Assembly (NCBI GenBank): GCA_963923035.1
Contig: CAWUKT010000099.1
Coordinates: 1 to 24,086, forward strand
DNA from: CAWUKT01 sp963923035
GTDB lineage: Bacteria > Bacteroidota > Bacteroidia > J057 > JADKCL01
DNA length: 24,086 bases
Direction of reading: 5' to 3'
The position numbers and the translations under genes were made by a program. Positions within the stretch are counted from its first letter, which is position 1. Every line of letters begins with the position of its first letter. Positions 16,218-22,969 of the stretch are shown here, piece by piece. A model generated the notes under the pieces. The model ran no database searches. It saw nothing but the letters and a program-made list of their open reading frames with translations, and had not been told where the DNA came from.

Positions 16218-16798
16218 GATTTTCCATCGTAGCGAAGGTCCTCATAATCGGCATCGGCCTGCACCAGGCGGACCAGTTGCTCCTTGCACTTGAACTTCTT
16301 TTTCCGGGCGTACTGCTCGGAACTCAAGCCCAATTGCCGGACGATTTCCTTCATTTTCAAGCCCTTCAACGACAAGCGCAGCAGTTGTTGGCAGCCTTCC
16401 CCCAATTGCCGGAATTTTTTCCGGTACAATTGAAAGCGGGCCTGCTCTTCCAACTCGGCATCGTTGGGGGCCTCATGGGTATATTCCGCGGGGAACTCGT
16501 TTGTTACCTCCTCTTTGCCAGATTTTCGTAATTTTTTCAACCATAGGTTCCGACAGATCGAAAACAGGTAGGTATAAATGGAAGCAGAAAGCTGGAAATC
16601 AGGCGACTGTGCCTTTTGGTAGAGCACGACCATGGCATCTTGGAAAATGTCGGCGGCGTGGTCCCGGGAGCCTGAATTCTGTATGATGTAGCGCGCAATG
16701 CGGTCGAAGAAGTCCTGGTACAGACTCTCGATGGCGCCGCGCTCGCCGCGGCGGATGCCCTGCAATCGTTCTTGATCCGAAAAAGAAACTTGCCCCAT
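16214..16798 (-). CDS. ECF-type RNA polymerase sigma factor
   Basis: The product has 194 residues. Region 2 lies at about 20-95: GAIESLYQDFFDRIARYI, the core-binding stretch DIFQDAMVVLYQ at 50-61, and SIYTYLFSICRNLWLKKLRK in the -10 recognition part. A variable acidic linker at 96-118 is followed by region 4 at about 120-178 with the helix-turn-helix KMKEIVRQLGLSSEQYARKKK. Region 3 is absent, as in extracytoplasmic-function sigma factors. It is the first gene of a two-gene unit; its stop overlaps the anti-sigma start by 4 bases. Its targets cannot be read from this window, though ECF sigma factors often activate their own promoter. The gene runs divergently from the tandem paralog pair, about 200 bases away. 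Confidence 0.9.
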   Translation of the reverse strand: MGQVSFSDQERLQGIRRGERGAIESLYQDFFDRIARYIIQNSGSRDHAADIFQDAMVVLYQKAQSPDFQLSASIYTYLFSICRNLWLKKLRKSGKEEVTNEFPAEYTHEAPNDAELEEQARFQLYRKKFRQLGEGCQQLLRLSLKGLKMKEIVRQLGLSSEQYARKKKFKCKEQLVRLVQADADYEDLRYDGKS

Positions 16799-16999
16799 TC
16801 AGGTACGCACTCTATAGGTTGAAGGGGTAAGATAGGGAATTTGATTTTTTTTCGGGCAGCGGGGGTAACATTTGGGCGGAGGAAGGTATAGATGGATGAA
16901 GCGGAAGAAAGGGAAAGGCCCTATGGGCAAGGATTCCCGTAAACTTTGTGTATTTTCTCCGTGATCAACCAATTTTCAACCCAAAAAACAACTACAATT

Positions 17000-17455
17000 A
17001 TGGCAGAAGGCGGCGATAAGTACAAGATTCAGATTGTCAAAACCGGAATTGGCGACCCGTTCCTCGTGGTCAATTTTAAATTTACCGAAGACAGCCTGAA
17101 CCCGATCGAAAATCCGGTTCAGAACGTTCAGGTCTACCTCTCCATCTCCAACACGATGCAGTTCACGACCGATACCGGTCTGGGTTACGTACTCACCTAT
17201 AAGGTGTCCGACTACGGCCCCTACCGCGTCGGCATCCCCTTTGACCGCCCCGAGAGCTGGACCCTTGAAGAACCGCTCTGGCTCCAAGTCACCATCTACG
17301 TCAATGGCCAGTTCAACAATGTCGAGATCGTCAATCCCGACGGCCTCGAAGGCATCGAGACTTTTGATTCGTTCTATGCCTATATCAACCTGAATCCCCA
17401 ATCGGGGGCCACCCGGAGCTACCTCGACGAGGTCTACTATACCTGGCCCAACTAA
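17000..17455 (+). CDS. Unknown small protein, first of a tandem paralog pair
   Basis: I start at the ATG at 17000 (151 residues). An in-frame GTG 18 codons earlier is possible, but the paralog next door also begins MA followed by a short polar stretch and then KY.IQIVKTGIGDPFL. There is no signal peptide or membrane helix, so it should be cytoplasmic unless exported by a special route. The composition is rich in V, I, Y, F, N, P, D and T with few Lys/Arg, and Cys is absent; this suggests an acidic all-beta protein. Blocks shared with the neighbour are IQIVKTGIGDPFL, NF.F, YR.GIPF, V.IV.P.G.EG and the C-terminal DEVYY.WP. I do not recognise the family. Codons end mostly in C or G, which may indicate strong expression. 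It is probably co-transcribed with the gene 37 bases downstream. Confidence 0.8.
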   Translation: MAEGGDKYKIQIVKTGIGDPFLVVNFKFTEDSLNPIENPVQNVQVYLSISNTMQFTTDTGLGYVLTYKVSDYGPYRVGIPFDRPESWTLEEPLWLQVTIYVNGQFNNVEIVNPDGLEGIETFDSFYAYINLNPQSGATRSYLDEVYYTWPN

Positions 17456-17492
17456 TTTCTCATTTTCCCAATCCTAAAAACCCACTACCCAC

Positions 17493-17972
17493 ATGGCATC
17501 CAGCGGCGGAAATGACAAGTACGAGATCCAAATCGTCAAAACTGGCATTGGAGATCCCTTCCTCATTCTCAATTTTGTCTTCAACCCCAACGGGATCAAC
17601 CCGTCGGAACAGACTGTCAGCGACCTGAAGATCATCGCCAAATTCTCCACGGACAATGATCATTGGATCACCATCGGCCACGTCGTCACCGAATTCATCG
17701 ACGGTGACGCGACCATGGAGCCTGCCCCCTTTTACCGGGCCGGCATCCCGTTCAGTCCCCCGGATAACTTCAGTACCCTCACCACCGTGTACGTCGACTA
17801 TGAGTTTACCATCCAGGGTGAGGGAGACGATGTCGTCATCGTGGTTCCCTCGGGCTACGAGGGAGAGGATATCCACTCTTCCAACCCCAACCATGTGACG
17901 ATCGAATTCAATAATATTGAAGGCCGTTTGGAATCATTCACCGACGAGGTGTATTATTCCTGGCCCGGCTGA
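17493..17972 (+). CDS. Unknown small protein, second of a tandem paralog pair
   Basis: The product has 159 residues and begins MASSGGNDKY. It is paralogous to the preceding gene: nearly identical N-terminal core (EIQIVKTGIGDPFL), YRAGIPFSPPDNF in the middle, VVIVVPSGYEGED, and the end SFTDEVYYSWPG. It is very acidic and Cys-free, with no signal peptide or membrane segment. The centre (residues about 45-75) differs in length and sequence from its partner, so the copies are old and perhaps specialised. The leader before each ATG is A/C-rich with no Shine-Dalgarno sequence. The gene ends in a strong terminator 25 bases after the stop, which closes a two-gene operon. Function unknown; a ligand-binding or structural beta-sandwich is only a guess. 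Confidence 0.82.
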   Translation: MASSGGNDKYEIQIVKTGIGDPFLILNFVFNPNGINPSEQTVSDLKIIAKFSTDNDHWITIGHVVTEFIDGDATMEPAPFYRAGIPFSPPDNFSTLTTVYVDYEFTIQGEGDDVVIVVPSGYEGEDIHSSNPNHVTIEFNNIEGRLESFTDEVYYSWPG

Positions 17973-17997
17973 TCTTTTCCGAGATCATCACCATATC

Positions 17998-18028
17998 GTC
18001 CTGTCCGGCTTCGGGCAGGACTTTTTTT
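17998..18028 (+). terminator. Strong rho-independent terminator
   Basis: A 10-bp stem (17998-18007 with 18012-18021, one G-T wobble) closes a 4-nt loop and is followed by seven T. It sits 25 bases after the stop of the second paralog and ends the two-gene operon. Downstream, 18040-18222 is a purine-rich non-coding stretch before the histidine kinase gene. Confidence 0.93.
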
Positions 18029-18222
18029 GTTTTCAGATTTAGTGATTTAGAGGAAGGTTGGAGGGGGTAGGAAGGAGGAAATGGGGGGGTAAAGAAATGA
18101 AGAGTGAGGGGCAAAACGGGAGGTAGAATGGATTTCTGGGCAAAAAGAGCAATATTGTTGAGAAGGAATTTTATTTGAACTGAGGGGGCAGCGTCGCAAT
18201 GGCCGGCTCCATGTGAATTTCA

Positions 18223-20229
18223 ATGGGTCACGTATTTTTTGTTACCAAAGGCTTCAAGAAGTCCTGCTGGCTGGCCATCTGCTTGCTGGTAGGGTGGAGC
18301 GCCTATGGCCAGCGCGTCTACGACACCGGCTACCTGGCCCGCAACCTGGGCCTGGAAGGGCTTGTGAAGGAAGAATCCCAAGCGGAATTGTTGCGGCTCC
18401 CGCCGCGCCTGGACAGCATCGAGGCCGCCCGCGGCCTCGACAGCACCCAATATCCCTGGCTGTGCCTCCAGGTCTTCCGCGTCCTGTCCATGGTCCATTC
18501 CCAGGGCCCCGAAGCCGCCGCCAACGCCGCCCAACAATGCCTCCTGACCCCTCCGGCCCAGCAAAACACCTTTGCGACCCGCGCCCTGCTCACCCTGGAA
18601 GGCAATTTCCGCCATCCGCTCGGCAAAGCCGGCCTTGGTCCCCGCGGCAGCAAGGTCATCCTCCGCGGGATGGAGCTCTCCCGCGAAGCCGGAGACATTC
18701 AAATGGAATTTGACCTGTGCGTCCTCATGGCCAGCGTCTACATCCGCTACCGGGGCCGGGACCAATCCTGGGAATGGCTCAACCGGGCCAAGGGCCTCCT
18801 GCCCAAAATCTACGATCCGCTGAACTGCCACCTGTACTATGTCCAGGCCGCCGACGCGGCCAATACCTTGGAATACAACGAGTACAGCCAGATCATCTGG
18901 CCCACCCCGCAACGGGAAGCCCAAGTCATGCAGTGGATCGATCAATCTATTGAATGCGGTGAAGAGGCCTTCAAGCAAGGGCACTACCTCGCCACCGACG
19001 TCGGATTGGCCTTCCACATCCGCTCTTCCTACTGGCGAAAACCCGACGAAGAACTGTACTATTACGAGCGTGCCCTTCCCTATGCCCGCCGACGGAGCTT
19101 AATTGCCTTGGCGGAAGGACATGCTGAGATGGGCCGGATCCTGATCAAACTCGGCAAGCTGGACAGTGCGAAGGTCTACCTGGATTCAGCCGCCGTCGTT
19201 ATTCCTCAAAACCCCGACGACCACATCAACCTCCGCCGTTTGTATTTCAACGTGGCCCGGTACTACGAATCCTTGGGAACCAACCAGGATTCCGTTTTCA
19301 AGTACCAAATGCTGTATTACAAGTCCCGGGCGGAAGGGACCGAGGCCCGCGCCATCGCGGAAATCGCCCAATCTCAATTTCGGTACCAGGAAGCCCAGCA
19401 GGAATTGACGATCATGGAGCAGCAGGGGGAATTGGACTCGCGCTTGTCCCGGAACCGCGTCCTGACAGTCTTCCTCGTCGGATTGGGGGTATTGCTGGCG
19501 CTGACCCTCTTTACTGTTCTCCGAATCCGGCAGCGGAATCGTCTCATCCAAATGAAGAACAACCAGATCGAGGCAATGCTGGCCGATCTCAAGTTGAACC
19601 TGAAGGAGAAGACAGTCCTGGTCAAGGAGGTGAACCACCGGGTCAAAAACAATTTGCAGATGATCACGGCTTTCCTGGACATCCAGGCCCAGCACATTGA
19701 GCAGGAGGAGACCCATGAATTTGCGGAGGGCATCCGGAAGCGGATCCGGGCGGTCAGTTTGGTCCACGAGTTGATTGTGGATGAAAATCGCCTGGCCACG
19801 TTGGAATTTGCGGAGTATGTGGATGAATTGAGTCGGGAACTGGAAGGACTGTACTACAAAGGAGCGACCCTGGAAATTATCCTGAACATCGTACCGATGT
19901 ACTTTGACCAGTCGACCAATATGTACCTCGGAATCCTACTCAATGAGCTGATTTCCAATTCGCTCAAATACGCCGATCCCGAAAGTGCGCCGTTGCGAAT
20001 TGAGATTTCATTGGAGTTGGAAGACGATTTGATTGTGCTGACGTACTTCGATTCGGGGCCGGGAGTGCCCGAGGCGGTCTTTTCGAAGACCCACAAGACG
20101 GATTCCATCGGGTTGATGCTGGTGGAGACGATGGCCCGGCAATTGGAGGGGAAATTGATCTACGATTGGGAGCAAGGCGGTCGCTATGTCCTCAAATTTC
20201 CCTTTCCAGAGGTGGAGCCAGGTCGGTAG
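18223..20229 (+). CDS. TPR-containing sensor histidine kinase (HisKA_2 type)
   Basis: The product has 668 residues. Residues 1-30 are a signal peptide (LLVGWSAYGQ). Residues about 40-400 are an extracytoplasmic helical sensor region with degenerate tetratricopeptide repeats (clearest at about 295-365, GRILIKLGKLDSAKVYLDSA). A membrane helix at about 413-433 and a coiled coil at 435-465 lead to the HisKA_2 dimerisation domain with EVNHRVKNNLQ, phospho-acceptor His472. The HATPase domain covers about 555-662: N-box LNELISNSLKYA (Asn574, Asn578), DSGPGVP at 611-617, and DSIGLMLVETMARQLEG. All kinase motifs look intact. Its likely partner is the LytTR regulator that converges on it with one base between the stops. 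A loose -7 match, TTTATTTG at 18170-18177, lacks a well-spaced -33 element. Confidence 0.92.
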   Translation: MGHVFFVTKGFKKSCWLAICLLVGWSAYGQRVYDTGYLARNLGLEGLVKEESQAELLRLPPRLDSIEAARGLDSTQYPWLCLQVFRVLSMVHSQGPEAAANAAQQCLLTPPAQQNTFATRALLTLEGNFRHPLGKAGLGPRGSKVILRGMELSREAGDIQMEFDLCVLMASVYIRYRGRDQSWEWLNRAKGLLPKIYDPLNCHLYYVQAADAANTLEYNEYSQIIWPTPQREAQVMQWIDQSIECGEEAFKQGHYLATDVGLAFHIRSSYWRKPDEELYYYERALPYARRRSLIALAEGHAEMGRILIKLGKLDSAKVYLDSAAVVIPQNPDDHINLRRLYFNVARYYESLGTNQDSVFKYQMLYYKSRAEGTEARAIAEIAQSQFRYQEAQQELTIMEQQGELDSRLSRNRVLTVFLVGLGVLLALTLFTVLRIRQRNRLIQMKNNQIEAMLADLKLNLKEKTVLVKEVNHRVKNNLQMITAFLDIQAQHIEQEETHEFAEGIRKRIRAVSLVHELIVDENRLATLEFAEYVDELSRELEGLYYKGATLEIILNIVPMYFDQSTNMYLGILLNELISNSLKYADPESAPLRIEISLELEDDLIVLTYFDSGPGVPEAVFSKTHKTDSIGLMLVETMARQLEGKLIYDWEQGGRYVLKFPFPEVEPGR

Positions 20230-20230
20230 G

Positions 20231-20938
20231 TCAGACCTTGAGTTGGTGGAGGGTGCGGAGAAAATGGTCCCGGTAGCCAGGTCCGAGCGGCAGTTTGTGG
20301 CCGGCTACGATGACTTTGCCGGCCATCACGCTTTCGACCATGCGGGGATTGACGGCATAGCTGCGGTGGATGCGGATGATTTCACTCCCCCGGAAGTCCT
20401 TGATGAAATTGCCCAGCGAACGCCGCAGGACGCGTTGGCCTTCGGCCAGGTGAATGGTGACGTATGACCGCCCGGCTTCCAAAAATTGGATGCTTTTGAT
20501 CTGAATCCAGTCCTTTTCCTGCCCATTGCGCACTTCAATTTGCCGGCCATTGGAACCGGCCAGGCTGATCTTGGCCTTGACCAGTTCGAGTCCGATGAAC
20601 AGGTCCTCGTAGGAAACCGGTTTCGTGATATAGCCGAGGGGGAGGGTTTCCATGGCTTCCCGAACCGTATCCGAATCGGTATTGGAAGTCACGAAGAGGA
20701 AGGGAGGGCCCTGCTTGCGTTGCAGGGTCCGGGCGACGTCCAGACCGGTCCGGGCGCCTTTCAGGCGGATGTCGATGAGGAACAATTCAGCTTCCTGGCA
20801 ACTGAGCGCAGAGACCACCGCGTCGTAATTGGAATAGACCGCAACGACTTCGTGTCCCATTTTACGTAATTGAATAGCAATGCTTTCGGCAATCAGGGCC
20901 TCATCTTCTACAATTGCTACTCTTAATGACTTCGTCAT
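20231..20938 (-). CDS. LytTR-family response regulator
   Basis: I start at the ATG at 20938 (235 residues, MTKSLRVAIVEDE); a longer in-frame start nine codons upstream would add a hydrophobic stretch not expected ahead of a receiver domain. The receiver domain spans about 4-122 with the acidic pocket VEDE (Glu11, Asp12), phospho-acceptor Asp56 in LFLIDIRLKG, Thr84 in FVTS and Lys106 in ITKP. The LytTR DNA-binding domain spans about 135-232 (IQIKSIQFLEAGRSYVTIHL, LRRSLGNFIKDF, IIRIHRSYAVNP). It should bind DNA as a phosphorylation-dependent transcription regulator. The gene is convergent with the TPR histidine kinase rather than in an operon with it. A palindrome at 21082-21098, upstream of its start, may be regulatory. 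Confidence 0.9.
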   Translation of the reverse strand: MTKSLRVAIVEDEALIAESIAIQLRKMGHEVVAVYSNYDAVVSALSCQEAELFLIDIRLKGARTGLDVARTLQRKQGPPFLFVTSNTDSDTVREAMETLPLGYITKPVSYEDLFIGLELVKAKISLAGSNGRQIEVRNGQEKDWIQIKSIQFLEAGRSYVTIHLAEGQRVLRRSLGNFIKDFRGSEIIRIHRSYAVNPRMVESVMAGKVIVAGHKLPLGPGYRDHFLRTLHQLKV

Positions 20939-21081
20939 TTGAATGAAGAATATTGTTTCTACCAAGGATCAGCACATCACCTCGGATTGGATACGAGAAA
21001 CATCGTCCCGATAGGACGTTGCTCCAATTTCATCGGTTACGGATCACTACTCTTACTACTTGTCTTGTTTCACTTAGCAGA

Positions 21082-21098
21082 GGGGTTGAGTCAACCCC
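21082..21098. promoter_or_regulatory. 17-base palindrome upstream of the LytTR regulator gene
   Basis: GGGGTTGA, one central G, then TCAACCCC: the two 8-base arms are perfect reverse complements. It lies about 145 bases before the regulator's ATG on its upstream side. It is followed by A, not T, on the plus strand, so it does not look like a terminator. An operator for a dimeric DNA-binding protein is possible; function is not shown. Confidence 0.3.
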
Positions 21099-21177
21099 AA
21101 AAAATTTCCCTGATTTGATCTTAAAAACTGTCTGATCTGCTTTTTGTTCAACACACGCCCCGCAAAGTCACTCTCAC

Positions 21178-21456
21178 TTATTTCCAAACTTGCTTGACCC
21201 TAAAGGTAAAGAATTTATTTGGCCCTTTAGGCTCATTTTTTCCGACTTCTTTCCACCTTTTGCCCCCATCAAATAAGTTGAGCTTCAATACTGCTCGGTT
21301 GGATTCAGGAGGAATCCCCTTTTCTAAACTATTGATCGCAATAGAGTTAAGGCCTGGAAATGGGTTGGAACGGTCAGATTGAGGGGGCGTTGACTTTCCC
21401 ATTTTCCCCTGCATTCCTGCTCCAAATCCATCAGCTCTTTTTTTCCCCTGCTCCAT
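21178..21456 (-). CDS. Doubtful small hypothetical protein
   Basis: An open frame of 92 codons from the ATG at 21456 (a GTG two codons earlier is also in frame). The product is basic and polar (opening MEQGKKRADGFGAG, later RAVLKLNLFDGGKRW, ending FRVKQVWK) with no signal peptide, membrane segment or known motif. Its codons often end in A or T, unlike the C/G-ending codons of the surrounding genes. This means either a recently acquired or decaying gene, or simply an open frame in AT-richer non-coding DNA. I list it because nothing else fills this gap; it should not be treated as established. Confidence 0.25.
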   Translation of the reverse strand: MEQGKKRADGFGAGMQGKMGKSTPPQSDRSNPFPGLNSIAINSLEKGIPPESNRAVLKLNLFDGGKRWKEVGKNEPKGPNKFFTFRVKQVWK

Positions 21457-21735
21457 GTTCACGGCCTCTTTCCTCTACCGATCCCAACTAAAGGTCATTT
21501 GGTTTGAGGATTACTTTTCTCCCCTCGGTCCACCCCCAAATTGATTGGCGGCAGATTTGTGATTTCCCTCGGAGGATTTCTCTGAGGTGGGAGAGGGGCG
21601 CACTATTTTTTCCTCAATAGAATTGCCGTAAAAGTGGTTTTCGTTGACCTCGGGGACGAATTTAATATTCTCCTAGAGCTATTTCTGGAACCTGAGAGCT
21701 CCTTTTGAGGTCAGAGAACTGAATGCAATGGAAAA

Positions 21736-21753
21736 GGGAAAGGGAAAGGGAAA
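21736..21753 (+). repeat. GGGAAA hexamer repeat, three copies
   Basis: Three perfect tandem copies of GGGAAA are preceded by a near-copy (GGAAAA). It sits in a purine-rich non-coding stretch between the 900-base gap and the polyprenyl synthase gene stop. Similar GGGAAA/GGAAATGGG words occur in other intergenic gaps of this window. Confidence 0.7.
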
Positions 21754-21842
21754 TTCAGGAAAAAAAACCGAATTCGGCCTTTGATAGACCACCACGCGTC
21801 CGGGATGAAAGAGGGTTGGGGAGGGAAAATGGAAAAACAGGT

Positions 21843-22823
21843 CTATTTTTCCCGGTTTACAGCGTATTCGACCAGCGAGCGGAGGGAAGTCTTGCTGGGG
21901 CTGTCCGGGAATTCTTCCAGAATCGCCATCGCTTCTTCGAGGTAGGTATTCATCACGCCCTTCGAATATTCCAGCCCGCCGTTGTCCGTTACGTATTTGA
22001 TCACCCAATTGACCTTGTCCTTGTTGGTATTGTGGCGCTTGACGATGTTGATCACCTTGCGGCGCTCGGCCCAACTGGCCTTGTTGAGGACGTGGATCAG
22101 CGGGAGCGTCATTTTTTTCTCCTTGATGTCAATCCCGAGGGGCTTGCCCACGTCGGCCGTCCCGTAGTCAAACAGGTCGTCGCGGATCTGAAAAGCCATC
22201 CCGATTTTTTCCCCCATCAACCGCATTTTCTCAATCACCTCCTTGTCCTCGGTGACACTGGCCGCTCCGACCTCAGTGCACGACGCGATCAGCGAAGCCG
22301 TTTTCTGCCGGATAATCTCAAAATAAACGGCCTCATCCACATTTAGCTTCCGGGCCTTCTCAATCTGAAGCAATTCCCCTTCCGCCATCAGCTTTACCGC
22401 ATTGGACGTGATCTTGAGGAGGTGGACATCTTCGTGTTCGAGGGACATCAGGAGGCCCCGGGACAACAAAAAGTCACCGATCAGGACGGAAATCTTGTTT
22501 TTCCAGAGCGCATTCAATGAGAAAAATCCCCGGCGCTCATCCGAATCGTCCACGACATCATCGTGGACCAGGGTGGCAGTATGCAACAACTCAATCAAGG
22601 CGGCCCCGCGGTAAGTCGGCGGCTGGATGCCCCCGCACAGATTGGCCGTCAGCAACACAAACATCGGGCGCATCTGCTTGCCCTTCCGCTTGATGAGGTA
22701 CTGCATGATTTTGTCCAAAAGCATCACGCGGCTCTTCATCGCCCCCCGAAAGTACTTCTCGAAGTGCTTCAACTCCTCGTCAATCGGAGCCTTGATTTCA
22801 TCTAACTTCCGTTTTTTGGACAT
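21843..22823 (-). CDS. Long-chain polyprenyl diphosphate synthase
   Basis: The product has 326 residues, a normal length for the family. It has the first aspartate-rich motif DDVVD at 88-92 (in LVHDDVVDDSDERRG), the second at 215-219 (QIRDDLFDYG), the KGKQMRPMF substrate-binding segment at 47-55, and KTASLIASC at 174-182. The residue five before the first motif is a small Ala83, which in this family permits long products; an octaprenyl-like chain for quinone or carrier lipid is therefore likely, though the exact length cannot be read. The cytoplasmic enzyme adds isopentenyl units to an allylic diphosphate. A near-consensus promoter ends only 4 bases before the ATG. No clear terminator follows the stop. 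Confidence 0.92.
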   Translation of the reverse strand: MSKKRKLDEIKAPIDEELKHFEKYFRGAMKSRVMLLDKIMQYLIKRKGKQMRPMFVLLTANLCGGIQPPTYRGAALIELLHTATLVHDDVVDDSDERRGFFSLNALWKNKISVLIGDFLLSRGLLMSLEHEDVHLLKITSNAVKLMAEGELLQIEKARKLNVDEAVYFEIIRQKTASLIASCTEVGAASVTEDKEVIEKMRLMGEKIGMAFQIRDDLFDYGTADVGKPLGIDIKEKKMTLPLIHVLNKASWAERRKVINIVKRHNTNKDKVNWVIKYVTDNGGLEYSKGVMNTYLEEAMAILEEFPDSPSKTSLRSLVEYAVNREK

Positions 22824-22827
22824 CGCG

Positions 22828-22857
22828 CAAAGTTAAGGATATGGCACCAGATTTCAA
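22828..22857 (-). promoter_or_regulatory. Near-consensus Bacteroidota promoter of the polyprenyl synthase gene
   Basis: On the minus strand TTG (complement of 22855-22857) is followed after 19 bases by TAACTTTG (complement of 22828-22835), a perfect TAnnTTTG. Only four bases (CGCG) separate it from the ATG at 22823, so the transcript would have little or no leader. Confidence 0.65.
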
Positions 22858-22912
22858 TTAATTCTGAAAGAACAACCCAAAAGGGTCCGCTTGGTTTGGG
22901 GCAGGCGAAATG

Positions 22913-22944
22913 AAAAAAGCCCTCTTCCGGAAGAAAAGGGCTTT
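22913..22944 (-). terminator. Rho-independent terminator after the P5C dehydrogenase gene
   Basis: The stem AAAGCCCT/AGGGCTTT (22916-22923 with 22937-22944) has an inner CTTCCGGAAG palindrome in its loop and is followed on the minus strand by a six-T run. It lies 26 bases past the stop at 22970 and separates this gene from the polyprenyl synthase promoter. Confidence 0.85.
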
Positions 22945-22969
22945 GCAGTTGAAAATTAAACCTATATCG

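Larger units (their letters stand above)
20939..21842. other. AT-richer intergenic region of about 900 bases
   Basis: This is the largest stretch in the window without a convincing gene. By hand count, individual 60-base lines run near 42-43% GC (21121-21180 and 21241-21300), well below the neighbouring genes. It holds a 17-base palindrome (21082-21098), one weak small open frame on the minus strand (21178-21456), an 8-base inverted repeat CCTAAAGG/CCTTTAGG near 21200-21235, a small hairpin at 21567-21587, and a GGGAAA repeat at 21736-21753. No tRNA, transposase or attachment site was recognised. It may be a decayed insertion or a long regulatory region. Confidence 0.6.

Noticed and set aside
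16939..16948. TAAACTTTG upstream of the first tandem paralog as a promoter
   Set aside because: The spacing inside the -7 element is one base off the TAnnTTTG consensus and no TTG lies at the right distance, so I did not list it as a feature.
16946..16999. 18-codon extension of the first tandem paralog from a GTG
   Set aside because: The paralog next door starts at a matching MA position, and the extension holds sequence that looks like a leader. The ATG at 17000 is preferred.
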